Shown here: positions 34,551 to 45,498 of the stretch, piece by piece | Numbering within the stretch: position 1 is the stretch's first letter | Layout: each line of letters begins with the position of its first letter | Assembly: GCF_004366595.1 (NCBI RefSeq) | Contig: NZ_SORE01000005.1 | Location: forward strand, 1 to 64,000 | Length of the DNA: 64,000 bases | Direction of reading: 5' to 3' | DNA from: Paraburkholderia rhizosphaerae | GTDB taxonomy: Bacteria > Pseudomonadota > Gammaproteobacteria > Burkholderiales > Burkholderiaceae | Translations under genes and position numbers: made by a program | The notes under the pieces: generated by a model | The model's database searches: none | What the model saw: only the letters and a program-made list of their open reading frames with translations | Told to the model about the DNA's origin: nothing

Positions 34551-35725
34551 GCGGTTCTCGCGATTCCTCATTCGATACGTGCGCCGTGTTTGGCTGGGAC
34601 GTCGGCGGCGCGCATGTGAAAGTGTCGGTGGTCGATGCGTCGGGAGTGCTCGTCGATGTCGCGCAGTGGGCTTGTCCGCTATGGCAGGGGCTCGCGCATC
34701 TCGAACGCGTGGTCGACGAAGTGTTTGCGCGTTGGCCCGACGCCTTCATGCGAGGCTCGCATCATGCGGTGACCATGACCGGCGAAATGGTCGATCTGTT
34801 CGACGATCGCGAGCAGGGCGTGCGCGTGCTGGTGCAGACGCTTGCCGTGCGCCTCGGTGACTCCGTGCGGTTTTTCGCGGGCGCGCAGCGCTGGCTGTCG
34901 CCCGCCGATGCGATTACGCAGTGGCGCGCGGTTGCCTCCGCGAACTGGCTCGCGACATCGCAGTGGGTCGCGACGCAACGTCCGAACGCGCTATTGATCG
35001 ACATCGGCAGCACGACCACCGATATCGTGCCGATCGTCGATGCGCGCGTGGCGGCGCGCGGGTCGAACGACGCGACCCGGCTTATCTCCGGAGAACTCGT
35101 TTATCAAGGGGTTGTGCGCACGCCGTTGTGCGGGGTCGCGCACCGCATCGCGTTTCGTGGCGAAACCAGCGCGGTGATGAATGAATGGTTCGCGACCAGC
35201 GCGGATATCTACCGGCTGACCGGCGAACTGTGGGCGCCGCATGATCAGCATGCCAGCGCGGACAACGGCCCGAAAACCGTCGATGCGAGTTGCGCAAGGC
35301 TTGCGCGAATGATCGGCCGTGACGCGGCCGATGCAAGCACCGATGAATGGCGCGCGTTCGCGCAGCGCTGGCGGTTCGAGCAGTTGCGCGCGATCGGCGC
35401 GGGCGTCGCGCAAGTGCTCGAGGCACATCCCGCGCTGGCGGATGCGCCGCTGGTCGGCGCAGGCTGCGGGCGTTTCCTGGTGGTGGACCTCGCGTGCAGC
35501 ATCGAACGCGCTTACGTCGATTTCAGCGAACTCGCCCGCGGTGCACGTTCGGCGCAAGCGCACACACGCGCGAACACAGAGACGAACACTGACACGCTTG
35601 AACTCAATGAATGGATCGCGACCTGCGCGCCGAGCGTGGCGGTCGCGCAACTGATGGCGGCGGATACGGCCCGCGGTGCGAGCGAAACAGGCGCTCCTGC
35701 GGTCGAACCCGCGCGCGCCGCATGA
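34547..35725 (+). CDS. mfnF: Hydantoinase/oxoprolinase-fold protein, MfnF-type methylofuran synthase
   Basis: A 392-residue ASKHA-fold protein: GWDVGGAHVKVSVVDASG at the start, TMTGEMVDLFDDREQGV, LLIDIGSTTTDIVPI in the middle and GAGCGRFLVVDLA near the end. Archaeal MfnF couples the furan pyrophosphate to glutamyl-tyramine. Here it follows mfnD with a 4-base overlap and precedes an MfnE-type kinase, which supports the assignment. The last 40 residues are a variable Ala/Thr-rich tail. Confidence 0.83.
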   Translation: MSGSRDSSFDTCAVFGWDVGGAHVKVSVVDASGVLVDVAQWACPLWQGLAHLERVVDEVFARWPDAFMRGSHHAVTMTGEMVDLFDDREQGVRVLVQTLAVRLGDSVRFFAGAQRWLSPADAITQWRAVASANWLATSQWVATQRPNALLIDIGSTTTDIVPIVDARVAARGSNDATRLISGELVYQGVVRTPLCGVAHRIAFRGETSAVMNEWFATSADIYRLTGELWAPHDQHASADNGPKTVDASCARLARMIGRDAADASTDEWRAFAQRWRFEQLRAIGAGVAQVLEAHPALADAPLVGAGCGRFLVVDLACSIERAYVDFSELARGARSAQAHTRANTETNTDTLELNEWIATCAPSVAVAQLMAADTARGASETGAPAVEPARAA

Positions 35726-35828
35726 CGACGAAGGGAGATAGCCGAACGACAAGCGACCTGCAATACACATCCGGCCGCGGACAGCACGAGCGGATGCCGG
35801 TGAAGTCGGAACAGAGCGAGGGAACGAC

Positions 35829-36419
35829 ATGTGGGTGGTGAAAATCGGGGGCAGCCTGAGTCACGACCCGTCGCTGCGCGATTGGCTGATGCAGCTTTGG
35901 GAAGTGGGCGGCGGGCGCATCGTAATCGTGCCGGGTGGCGGCGATTTCGCGGACCGTGTCCGCCTTTATCAGAAGGAATGGCATTTCGGCGATCTGGCCG
36001 CTCATAACATGTGCCTGCTCGGGATGACGCAGTACGCGCTGATGATGCAGGGCGTGCTGCCCGAACTCGTGCTTGCGACCAACGAAGATATGATCCGGCG
36101 CGCGCTGCGCAACGGCAAGGTCGCGGTGTGGATGCCGATCGGCCTGCTTACCGCGACGCCGAATGCGATGACGAACTGGGACACGACATCGGACAGCCTG
36201 GCGGCGTGGCTGTCAACGTCGTTGAATGCGGAACGTCTGATGGTGGTGAAGTCGTGCGCGGTGGACTCGGACCGGCCGCTCGACATGCTGGTGTCCGACG
36301 GTGTGCTCGATGCGCGTTTCGTCGAATACGTGCATGACGCGAATTACGTGGTCGAACTGTTCAACAAGGGCGATGTCGGGTTGATGCGCGAGCGCTTGCT
36401 CAATTCGCCGGCGGCGTAG
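35829..36419 (+). CDS. mfnE: Amino acid kinase-fold protein, MfnE-type (furfuryl phosphate kinase)
   Basis: A 196-residue amino-acid-kinase fold protein with MWVVKIGGSLSHDPSL and IVIVPGGGDFADRVR, then FGDLAAHNMCLLGMTQYAL, which fits the group of archaeal MfnE that phosphorylates aminomethylfuran phosphate to the diphosphate. GAGGGA precedes the start. A 103-base gap separates it from mfnF, and it converges on mfnB. Confidence 0.82.
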   Translation: MWVVKIGGSLSHDPSLRDWLMQLWEVGGGRIVIVPGGGDFADRVRLYQKEWHFGDLAAHNMCLLGMTQYALMMQGVLPELVLATNEDMIRRALRNGKVAVWMPIGLLTATPNAMTNWDTTSDSLAAWLSTSLNAERLMVVKSCAVDSDRPLDMLVSDGVLDARFVEYVHDANYVVELFNKGDVGLMRERLLNSPAA

Positions 36420-36470
36420 GTTCGTTACGTACCTGATATCCGCCGGCGTCGCAAAGGAAAGGGCCCGCGC

Positions 36471-37169
36471 TTACGCGTATTGAGCATGCGGGTTCCGATG
36501 CAATGCATCCGCCCATTGAGCGACACGCTGCGGGTCAAGCCGTGCGGTGCGCCCTTCGGCACACAGCGCGGCGCGAAAGCCGGCGACGTCCGGCGCGTGC
36601 GCGCGGATTTTATCGAGCTGCGCCCAGCCGAGCGAGCCGGCAAGACCCACCATTGCACCTTTCGCGCGGATCGTGTCGATGCATGCGGTCAGCGTCGCTT
36701 CGTCGACGCAATCGAATAGCGTGCGGCCGTCTTTCACAGCCGTGTCGAACACTATGCCCGCGAAACCGAGGCCGACCGCGTGCTCGACCAGTTGCGCATC
36801 GATGCCGTCGTCGCACAGCAGGACCGGCAACACCGGCGCGGGCAAGCCGGCCAGATGCGTCAGGCACGCACGCGCGTGCGGACCCACGTGGACGCCGACC
36901 TTCACATAATCGACACCCGTGTCGCCGGTCTCGATCACACGCACGGTAATCGCGTCGAGCGCGTCGGTCGGCATGTCGCCGATCGCCGCGCTGATCGGTT
37001 TGACCGGGTAGCGGGCGCGCAACTCGCGCGTGATGCGCGCGATTTCGTCGGTCGCGACGCTGCCTAACGCACCGCCGCGCGGTTCCTTCAGATCAATCAG
37101 TTCGGCGCCTGCCTGGGCGGCATCGAAAGCTTCTTCTGCCGAACGGACGCTTGCTAGCAAAGCCGTCAT
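36471..37169 (-). CDS. mfnB: (5-formylfuran-3-yl)methyl phosphate synthase
   Basis: A 232-residue TIM-barrel protein of the DUF556/MfnB family, which builds the furan ring from two glyceraldehyde-3-phosphates. The key region is GAELIDLKEPRGGALGSV, with a Schiff-base Lys expected at Lys28; further on are GVDYVKVGVH, GFAGIVFDTAVKDGRTLFD and VGLAGSLGW. The start MTALLAS is preceded by GGGAGA. It is on the minus strand behind the DUF447 gene. Confidence 0.9.
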   Translation of the reverse strand: MTALLASVRSAEEAFDAAQAGAELIDLKEPRGGALGSVATDEIARITRELRARYPVKPISAAIGDMPTDALDAITVRVIETGDTGVDYVKVGVHVGPHARACLTHLAGLPAPVLPVLLCDDGIDAQLVEHAVGLGFAGIVFDTAVKDGRTLFDCVDEATLTACIDTIRAKGAMVGLAGSLGWAQLDKIRAHAPDVAGFRAALCAEGRTARLDPQRVAQWADALHRNPHAQYA

Positions 37170-37322
37170 CCTGGTCTCCCGATTGGTGCGCGGGTTGCGC
37201 AAATCAAAGCGATTGCTCTGGTGCGACGTATGGCGCAGTGCCGCATGATTCATGCCGCGCTGCGATGACGAGCCAGGGCCTGTTTAAAGAAGCGGCATTA
37301 AGGGGCCGCCTAAACGGGCGGC

Positions 37323-37967
37323 TTAAGGTGTTTCATTCATCGCGTGCGGTGCGGTATCCGGCGCGCCCGATGCGGAGCCCGCTGCATGTCCGCCTCCAGG
37401 CGGCTGCGACGCGTTGGCGCGATAGCGGTCGATTGCCGCGAGGATCCATGACCATGCGGTCTGTTCGTCCGGACCCGCGGTCTTGTCGATCGCGATCTGC
37501 AGGTACGCGATTTCGCGGTCGACCTTATCGGCCGGCAGCATGAAAAGCCGGCTGACCAGAATTGCCCCTTCAACAACCGCCGACTGCGCGCGATTGAAAC
37601 CGCCGAACGGCGCGTGCGTTTCGGTGTGCACGCAACGCATTTTCAGCGTGGGCCGCTGCGCGTCGTCGAGCGTTTCGGCCAGCGTCAGCTCGGTATGCGC
37701 GAGCGACTGCGCAAGCCGTACAGACGGCACGCGGCTTGCACTGACCGTCGGCCAGTTGCGCTGCGTGCCTGTTACACAGCCGGCAAACACCCTGACGTCA
37801 GTCGTGAAATTGATGACTGCCGCTTGCGTGGCAACAATGTTGTCGAGCGTCGTGGACGGGCGGAACGGCGCGAGAATCGCGAGACCGTTTTCAAAGCGCA
37901 CGCCCATCGGCGCAACGTGAGGGGTGCCGTCGCGTGCCGCAGTCGTGATGATCGTTTCGTGAATCAT
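37323..37967 (-). CDS. DUF447 family protein of H4MPT/methylofuran clusters
   Basis: A 214-residue protein with a flavin-reductase-like beta-barrel look: MIHETIITTAARDGTPHVAPMGVRFENG, ILAPFRPSTTLDNIVATQAAVINFTTDV, and NRAQSAVVEGAILVSRLFML. DUF447 proteins occur almost only in organisms with the tetrahydromethanopterin C1 pathway and their role is undefined, probably in cofactor synthesis. The tail after residue 180 is Gly/Ala/Pro-rich. It lies between pqqA and mfnB on the same strand, after a hairpin. Confidence 0.85.
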   Translation of the reverse strand: MIHETIITTAARDGTPHVAPMGVRFENGLAILAPFRPSTTLDNIVATQAAVINFTTDVRVFAGCVTGTQRNWPTVSASRVPSVRLAQSLAHTELTLAETLDDAQRPTLKMRCVHTETHAPFGGFNRAQSAVVEGAILVSRLFMLPADKVDREIAYLQIAIDKTAGPDEQTAWSWILAAIDRYRANASQPPGGGHAAGSASGAPDTAPHAMNETP

Positions 37968-38054
37968 GGCGAGCAACGCTGATCGTGCGACGCGCAATAC
38001 ACCGGCGGTTCGCGGGTGAAAAAACGCTGGAGAAAACGTTTGAAATGCTGTGCT

Positions 38055-38092
38055 GCGGAAAAGAGTGCGGGGCCGCCCGAAGGGAGCCCCGC
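38055..38092 (-). terminator. Terminator/attenuator directly after pqqA
   Basis: On the minus strand GCGGGGC (38086-38092) and GCCCCGC (38067-38073) form a 7-bp stem with a 12-base loop, followed by ACTCTTTTCC. It lies 12 bases past the pqqA stop and before the DUF447 gene, so pqqA transcripts would largely end here with partial readthrough. Confidence 0.65.
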
Positions 38093-38104
38093 GGGTTCTG
38101 CGCT

Positions 38105-38179
38105 TTAGCGAGTCGCGATGTACATCGTGATTTCGAAGCCAAAACGCATGTCGGTATAGCTCGGTGTTGTCCACTGCAT
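38105..38179 (-). CDS. pqqA: PQQ precursor peptide PqqA (24 aa)
   Basis: A 24-codon gene with AGGAGG 9 bases before its ATG. The peptide starts [10 protein letters not shown] and contains [12 protein letters not shown]. Glu16 and Tyr20 have the exact E-x3-Y spacing that PqqE crosslinks to form PQQ. Both the sequence and length match known PqqA peptides closely. It is not upstream of pqqB but about 11.6 kb away, divergent from the Calvin operon and leading toward DUF447 and mfnB. A terminator-like hairpin follows directly. Confidence 0.93.
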   Translation of the reverse strand: MQWTTPSYTDMRFGFEITMYIATR

Positions 38180-40036
<1,857 letters not shown>

Positions 40037-40069
40037 CCGATCACTCGTTTTGCACGAAGGGGTACCGCC

Positions 40070-40486
40070 ATGCGTATCACGCAAGGGACGTTTTCTTTTT
40101 TGCCTGAACTGACCGACGATGAAATCCGCCTGCAAATCGACTATGCGCTGGGTCAAGGCTGGGCTTGCTCGGTCGAATTCACCGATGACCCGCATCCGCG
40201 CAACACATACTGGGAGATGTGGGGGTTGCCGATGTTCGATCTGCGCGATGCGGCGGGCGTCATGCAGGAAGTGAGCGCGTGCCGCGCCGCTTATCCGCAG
40301 CACTACATCAAGGTCAATGCGTTCGATTCCGTACGCGGCTTCGAAACGATGCGGCTGTCGTTCATCGTGAACCGGCCGGATGTCGAAGCGACGCTGTGGC
40401 TCGAACGCGATGAAGGCGAAGGGCGTGCGCAACGTTATGCGCTCAGGTGCCGCGCCGGTGGTGCGCGCACCGATGCGCACGAGTGA
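40070..40486 (+). CDS. cbbS: RuBisCO small subunit
   Basis: A 138-residue subunit with [52 protein letters not shown] and the C-terminal hairpin extension ([12 protein letters not shown]...) typical of red-type small subunits. It follows cbbL by 33 bases. The last about 20 residues are Arg/Gly-rich and variable. Confidence 0.96.
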   Translation: MRITQGTFSFLPELTDDEIRLQIDYALGQGWACSVEFTDDPHPRNTYWEMWGLPMFDLRDAAGVMQEVSACRAAYPQHYIKVNAFDSVRGFETMRLSFIVNRPDVEATLWLERDEGEGRAQRYALRCRAGGARTDAHE

Positions 40487-40532
40487 ATGCACGCCGCGCG
40501 CCGTACCGCATTGCATCGAAACGGAGACGACC

Positions 40533-41540
40533 ATGATTGCCGATACGCTTGAATTGCCGGCACGCCGCGACGCGTTGCCCGGAGCGCCATCTGGCGCCCC
40601 CCCGGACGCCCCCCATGTGAACCTGCTCGCGCTGTACCGCGAGTCCGGCATCGCGGGCGTGATCAGCGAACTGGACCGCGATCTGGTCGGGCTCGCGCCG
40701 GTGAAGACGCGCATTCGCGAGATCGCCGCGCAATTGCTGGTCGAACGTGCGCGCGCAACGCTCGGCATTGCGACGGGTGCGCCGACGCTGCATATGTGCT
40801 TTTCCGGCAACCCCGGTACCGGCAAGACGACGGTAGCGCTGCGCATGGCCGACGTGCTGCACCGGCTCGGTTATATCCGGCGCAATCATCTGGTGTCGGT
40901 TACGCGCGACGATCTGGTGGGGCAGTACATCGGCCACACCGCGCCGAAAACACGCGATGTGTTGAAGCGCGCGATGGGTGGCGTGCTGTTTATCGACGAA
41001 GCGTACTACCTGTATCGCCCGGAAAACGAGCGCGACTACGGGCAGGAGTCGATTGAAATTCTGCTGCAGACGATGGAGAACCAGCGCGACGACCTCGTCG
41101 TGATTCTCGCCGGCTACGCGTCGAAGATGGACACGTTTTTCCAGAGCAATCCCGGCTTCCGGTCGCGCATCGCGCATCACATCACGTTTCCCGACTACGG
41201 CGCGGAAGAATTGCTCGCGATCGCCGAACGGATGCTCGATACGATGCACTACCGCTTCGATTGCGATTCGCGCCGCGCATTCGAAGATTATCTGGACCGT
41301 CGCGTGAAGCAGCCGAGCTTCGCGAATGCGCGCTCGGTGCGCAATGCGCTCGACCGGGCGCGACTGCGTCAGGCGAATCGTCTGTTTGCCGCCGCGCTGG
41401 ACGGCGCGCAACCAGCGGACCCTGCGGCACTGACGTTGATTACCGCAGGTGACATCCGCGCCAGCCGCGTATTCGACAGGCTCACGCCTGGCCCGCATCG
41501 CGCGACTCCTCCCACATCGGCCGAACACACGGCTTCCTAG
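40533..41540 (+). CDS. cbbX: Red-type RuBisCO activase (AAA+)
   Basis: A 335-residue AAA+ ATPase that removes inhibitory sugar phosphates from red-type RuBisCO by pulling on the large-subunit tail. Walker A is [11 protein letters not shown], Walker B is [14 protein letters not shown], and the pore-type segment [16 protein letters not shown] is present. MIADTLELP is preceded by GGAGACG. The N-terminal tail is Pro/Ala-rich. It lies between cbbS and the fructose bisphosphatase gene. Confidence 0.95.
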   Translation: MIADTLELPARRDALPGAPSGAPPDAPHVNLLALYRESGIAGVISELDRDLVGLAPVKTRIREIAAQLLVERARATLGIATGAPTLHMCFSGNPGTGKTTVALRMADVLHRLGYIRRNHLVSVTRDDLVGQYIGHTAPKTRDVLKRAMGGVLFIDEAYYLYRPENERDYGQESIEILLQTMENQRDDLVVILAGYASKMDTFFQSNPGFRSRIAHHITFPDYGAEELLAIAERMLDTMHYRFDCDSRRAFEDYLDRRVKQPSFANARSVRNALDRARLRQANRLFAAALDGAQPADPAALTLITAGDIRASRVFDRLTPGPHRATPPTSAEHTAS

Positions 41541-41549
41541 GGGCATGCG

Positions 41550-42653
41550 ATGCGAGACGGACGAACGACACTCTCGAAGTTCCTGATCGACGCGCTCGAT
41601 CGGCAGAGCCCGTCACGGCGCGCGAGCGGGCTGTCGGCGCTGTTGATCGACGTCGCGGCGTCGATCAAGACGATCGCCGCGACGCTCACGCGCGGCGCGC
41701 TCGACGGCAACTATGGCTCCGCGCGCTCCGCAAATGTGCATGGCGAAGAGCAGAAAAAGCTCGACGTGTTGACTAACGATATCTTCCTTCAGCATTGCGA
41801 GTGGGACGGCTTGCTGGCGGGGATGGTGTCCGAGGAGATCGAGCATGTGTACCAGATTCCGCCGTGCTTTCCGCGTGGCGAGTACCTGCTCGCGTTCGAT
41901 CCGCTCGATGGTTCGTCGAACATCGATATCAACGGCGCGGTGGGGTCGATTTTCTCGGTGATGCGCGTGCCGGACGGCGCAGCCAACGGGTCGATGACGG
42001 AACGCGCTGCGTTTTTGCGGCCAGGTCATGAACAGGTCGCCGCAGGCTACGCGATCTACGGCCCCGCGACCATGCTCGTGTTATCGATTGGCAACGGCAC
42101 GCACGGCTTCACGCTTGAGCGGGAAGTGGGCAACTTCGTGCTTACGCATTCGGACATCCGCGTTCCCGAAGACGCCAGCGAGTTTGCGATTAATGCATCG
42201 AACGAGCGCTTCTGGGAGCCGCCGGTGCGCCGCTATGTGCAGGAATGCAAGGACGGCAAAAGCGGCTGCCGCGAACGTGACTTCAACATGCGCTGGATTG
42301 CCGCAATGGTCGCCGACGTGCACCGCATTCTGATGCGCGGCGGCGTTTATATGTATCCTCGCGACTATCGCACCGCGACCACGATGCAGGGGCGGTTGCG
42401 CCTGCTGTACGAAGCGAACCCGATGAGCTTTCTGATCGAACAGGCGGGTGGCGACGCAACGACCGGGCGCGAACGGATTCTCGATGTCGTGCCTCGCGAC
42501 TTGCATGAGCGCGTGCCGGTCATCCTCGGTTCGAAGAACGAAGTGACACGCATTGCACGCTACCACCGCGAGCATGACCTCGGCACCGACCGGCCGTTTT
42601 CGTCGCCGCTGTTCAGGGAGCGTTCGCTCTTTTTGCCTGAAACGCCGGCATGA
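41550..42653 (+). CDS. cbbF: Fructose-1,6-bisphosphatase class I (Calvin cycle type)
   Basis: A 367-residue enzyme that hydrolyses fructose-1,6-bisphosphate (and possibly sedoheptulose bisphosphate). Motifs are [23 protein letters not shown], the metal site [20 protein letters not shown] and [21 protein letters not shown]. It starts 9 bases after the cbbX stop. It is probably the operon copy in addition to a housekeeping fbp elsewhere. Confidence 0.94.
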   Translation: MRDGRTTLSKFLIDALDRQSPSRRASGLSALLIDVAASIKTIAATLTRGALDGNYGSARSANVHGEEQKKLDVLTNDIFLQHCEWDGLLAGMVSEEIEHVYQIPPCFPRGEYLLAFDPLDGSSNIDINGAVGSIFSVMRVPDGAANGSMTERAAFLRPGHEQVAAGYAIYGPATMLVLSIGNGTHGFTLEREVGNFVLTHSDIRVPEDASEFAINASNERFWEPPVRRYVQECKDGKSGCRERDFNMRWIAAMVADVHRILMRGGVYMYPRDYRTATTMQGRLRLLYEANPMSFLIEQAGGDATTGRERILDVVPRDLHERVPVILGSKNEVTRIARYHREHDLGTDRPFSSPLFRERSLFLPETPA

Positions 42654-42723
42654 AGCGTGCGTTGATCGGCCCCGCGTAGTCGTCAGCGTCATCTGCCACC
42701 GCTTATCGCCAGGGAGAACGCGC

Positions 42724-43596
42724 ATGTCAGTCAAGCATCCGATTATCGCCGTGACCGGATCGAGCGGCGCCGGCACGACTACCGTGATGAAGAGCTTTCA
42801 GCATATCTTCAGACGTGAGAAGATCAACGCACAGATTGTCGAAGGGGATGCGTTTCATCGTTATGACCGGCTGGGGATGCGTGAAGCGTTGAAGCAGGCC
42901 GAGCGCGATGGCGTGCATAACTTCAGTCATTTCGGTCCGGATGCGAACATGCTCGAGGAACTCGAGCAACTGTTCGCCAGCTACGGCAAGACGGGCAGCG
43001 GAAAGTTTCGACGCTATGTGCACGACGACGCGGATGCCGCGACGTTCAAGCAGGCGTCCGGTACGTTCACGCCGTGGGAAGACGTCGAGCAGGGCACGGA
43101 TTTGCTGTTCTATGAAGGGCTGCACGGTGCGGCGGTGACCGACCGCGTGGATGTCGCGCGGCATGCGGATTTGCTGGTCGGCGTGGTGCCGATTATCAAC
43201 CTCGAATGGATTCAGAAGCTGCATCGCGATCAGAACATGCGCGGCTATTCTCATGAAGCGATCGTCGATACGATCCTGCGACGCATGCCCGATTACGTGA
43301 ACTACATCTGTCCGCAGTTTTCACGCACGCATGTCAATTTTCAGCGCGTTCCCACCGTGGATACGTCGAACCCGTTCACCGCGCGTGAGATTCCGCAGCC
43401 CGACGAGAGTTTTGTCGTGATCCGCTTTGCGCGGCCCAAAGGGATTGATTTCCCGTATCTGCTGACAATGTTGCACGACTCGTTCATGTCGCGGCCGAAT
43501 GTGATCGTCGTGCCGGGCGGCAAGATGGGCCTGGCGATGCAACTGATCTTCACGCCGATGATCCTGCAACTCAGGGATCGTTGCGCGCGGGCGTGA
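42724..43596 (+). CDS. cbbP: Phosphoribulokinase
   Basis: A 290-residue bacterial-type PRK that converts ribulose-5-phosphate to RuBP with ATP. The P-loop is VTGSSGAGTTTVM, and further motifs are EGDAFHRYDR, NFSHFGPDANMLEELEQLF and YEGLHGAAVTD. AGGGAGAACGC precedes the ATG. It is the last cbb gene here; transketolase, aldolase and GAPDH genes do not follow, and a convergent gene begins 77 bases later. Confidence 0.96.
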   Translation: MSVKHPIIAVTGSSGAGTTTVMKSFQHIFRREKINAQIVEGDAFHRYDRLGMREALKQAERDGVHNFSHFGPDANMLEELEQLFASYGKTGSGKFRRYVHDDADAATFKQASGTFTPWEDVEQGTDLLFYEGLHGAAVTDRVDVARHADLLVGVVPIINLEWIQKLHRDQNMRGYSHEAIVDTILRRMPDYVNYICPQFSRTHVNFQRVPTVDTSNPFTAREIPQPDESFVVIRFARPKGIDFPYLLTMLHDSFMSRPNVIVVPGGKMGLAMQLIFTPMILQLRDRCARA

Positions 43597-43673
43597 TTGA
43601 ACAACCGTTTCCGCCGCTGGCCGTCTGTCCCTCCTCGTGCGCGCGTCAGCCCTTTTTTCTTTGTGCGCGATGC

Positions 43674-44030
43674 CTAGCGGTGACGATATCCGTGATGATG
43701 CCAACCACGATATCCGCCGTAGCCATATCCATAGCCTCGCCAGGTCGGACGTCCCCATGCGCCTCCGTGGCCATGGCGGTAGTAGCCGGGCGGCGGTCCG
43801 TAGAAGACAGGTGGTGGCCTGACCAACACGGGCGGCCCGCCGTAATAGGCGGGTGGATACGATGGGTAGTAGGCGACGGGCGGCGCATATGGCCTGTAAA
43901 TGACCGGTGGCGGGCTGACATAAACCGGACCGCCGACGTAGATGCCGATGCTGCCGTAGGCGAACGCCGCATCATATCCGTAAGCCATCGCGAAGCCTGC
44001 GGCAAGCGACATTAGTGCGCGTTTCATCAT
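43674..44030 (-). CDS. Secreted Pro/Tyr/Gly-rich protein
   Basis: A 118-residue exported protein. The signal peptide region is MMKRALMSLAAGFAMAYGYDAAFA. The mature part is a Pro/Tyr/Gly-rich repeat-like stretch (YPSYPPAYYGGPPVLV, PPPVFYGPPPGYYRHGHG) ending in a His/Arg-rich tail (GWHHHGYRHR). GGAAGG lies upstream of the first ATG. Such proteins are common surface or periplasmic proteins in Burkholderia; I know no function. The His-rich end could bind metals, which is inference. Confidence 0.7.
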   Translation of the reverse strand: MMKRALMSLAAGFAMAYGYDAAFAYGSIGIYVGGPVYVSPPPVIYRPYAPPVAYYPSYPPAYYGGPPVLVRPPPVFYGPPPGYYRHGHGGAWGRPTWRGYGYGYGGYRGWHHHGYRHR

Positions 44031-44202
44031 GCCTTCCGTTCCCTCTACCACACGGTCCGTTATGCAATTGAAAGAATAGGACCCGGGAACGTGGACCGCT
44101 ATTACGACAGTCGATCATTTGTAACGGCGCGTAACTCCGCAATTGGCTTGCCGGACGTGGCATGGAATCAGCTAATGAATCGCGCGGATCAGCTGAGAAG
44201 CA

Positions 44203-44682
44203 TCATCCGCGGCGTGCGGCTTCGATCGCAGCGATGTCGATCTTTCCCATGTTCATCATCGCTTCGAATGCGCGCTTAGCTACGGCCCGATCAGGGTCGG
44301 CGACCGCGGCCATCAGCACGCGCGGCGTGATTTGCCACGATAGTCCCCACTTGTCCTTGCACCAGCCGCATGCACTTTCCTTGCCGCCGTTTCCGACAAT
44401 CGCGTTCCATAGGCGGTCGGTTTCAGCCTGATCATCGGTCGCGACCTGAAACGAAAATGCCTCGTTGTGCGTGACGCCCGGGCCTCCATTCAGGCCGAGA
44501 CACGGAATACCCATCACCGTGAACTCGACCATCAACACATCGCCGGTCTTGCCCGACGGATAGTCGCCGGGCGCGTGATAGATCGTTCCTACCGCACTGT
44601 CCGGGAACGTCGCGGCGTAGAACTTCGCGGCATCCAGCGCTGCACCGTCGTACCAGAGACAAATCGTGTTCTTGCTGCTCAT
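44203..44682 (-). CDS. VOC/PhnB-like protein
   Basis: A 159-residue protein of the vicinal-oxygen-chelate group that includes PhnB and 3-demethylubiquinone-methyltransferase-like proteins: NTICLWYDGAALDAAKFYAATFPDS, GDVLMVEFTVMGIPCLGLNGGP, ETDRLWNAIVGNGGKESACGWCKDKWGLSWQ. Function unknown. The start at MSSKNT has GGAGAACC upstream. It stands alone. Confidence 0.8.
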   Translation of the reverse strand: MSSKNTICLWYDGAALDAAKFYAATFPDSAVGTIYHAPGDYPSGKTGDVLMVEFTVMGIPCLGLNGGPGVTHNEAFSFQVATDDQAETDRLWNAIVGNGGKESACGWCKDKWGLSWQITPRVLMAAVADPDRAVAKRAFEAMMNMGKIDIAAIEAARRG

Positions 44683-44877
44683 GCCGGTTCTCCTGAGTGG
44701 TTGTAGATAGAGTCCAGTCGGCCTCTCTTTCGTCATAACGAAAGACAGAAGGTTAGATGTACCGTCGATCGTCGGGTTCAGGCATGTCTCGTGTTACTGC
44801 TGTTCAAGGCCTGCGTGCGGGTCAAACCGGAACTCGCGCCAGGGCCGAGCGGATGACCCGCTTCCGGAGGATTTCTT

Positions 44878-45438
44878 ATGCAACCGATGCATCCGACAGA
44901 TCACACCAGCGGGCGCGCCCCCGGTCTTGCCGAGCGTTCCGTGGAACGAGGTATTTTCGCGAGCCGATGGATCCTGGCGCCGATCTATGTCGGTCTCGCG
45001 CTCAGTCTGCTGATGTTGCTCGTGAAGTTTGCGCAGGAGTTTTGGGAAATGGCTTCGGGCCTCGTTGCTAGCAGTTCGGACGATGTCATTCTTGGGGTGC
45101 TTTCGCTGATCGATCTTTCACTGATGGCGAATCTGTTGCTGATGATCATCTTCGGCGGTTACCAGAATTTCGTGTCGAAGCTCGAACTCGACGGGCATGT
45201 AGACACGCCGGACTGGATCGGCAACGTCGGATTCAGCGACATCAAGCTGAAATTGATGGCGTCCATCGTCGCCATTTCGGCGATCGAGGTATTGCAGGGA
45301 TTCCTGACGATCGAACAGGTCGGCACCCGAACGGTGATGTGGGGCATGGCGGTGCATATGACGTTCGTCGTTTCGGCGCTGTTGCTCGCTTTGATGGACT
45401 GGATCATCGCGAAGTCTCGCGCACGGCGCACGGTCTGA
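44878..45438 (+). CDS. UPF0114/YqhA family membrane protein
   Basis: A 186-residue inner-membrane protein with four hydrophobic segments: WILAPIYVGLALSLLMLLV, LGVLSLIDLSLMANLLLMIIFGGYQNF, LMASIVAISAIEVLQGFL and HMTFVVSALLLALMDWII. SKLELDGHVDTPDWIGNV and DIKLKLMASIVAIS are the family's characteristic internal sequence. GGAGG precedes the ATG. The function of the family is not established. It converges on lldP. Confidence 0.86.
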   Translation: MQPMHPTDHTSGRAPGLAERSVERGIFASRWILAPIYVGLALSLLMLLVKFAQEFWEMASGLVASSSDDVILGVLSLIDLSLMANLLLMIIFGGYQNFVSKLELDGHVDTPDWIGNVGFSDIKLKLMASIVAISAIEVLQGFLTIEQVGTRTVMWGMAVHMTFVVSALLLALMDWIIAKSRARRTV

Positions 45439-45498
45439 GCTTGAAGTCGCGAGTCAGACCGTTTCCGATGTAAAGCCTGGCCAAGCGGTGCGTTGTCA

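Noticed and set aside
34088..35725. 545-codon frame fusing the mfnD and mfnF regions
   Set aside because: Its first 150 codons are an out-of-frame reading of mfnD; the mfnF part starts properly at the ATG overlapping the mfnD stop.
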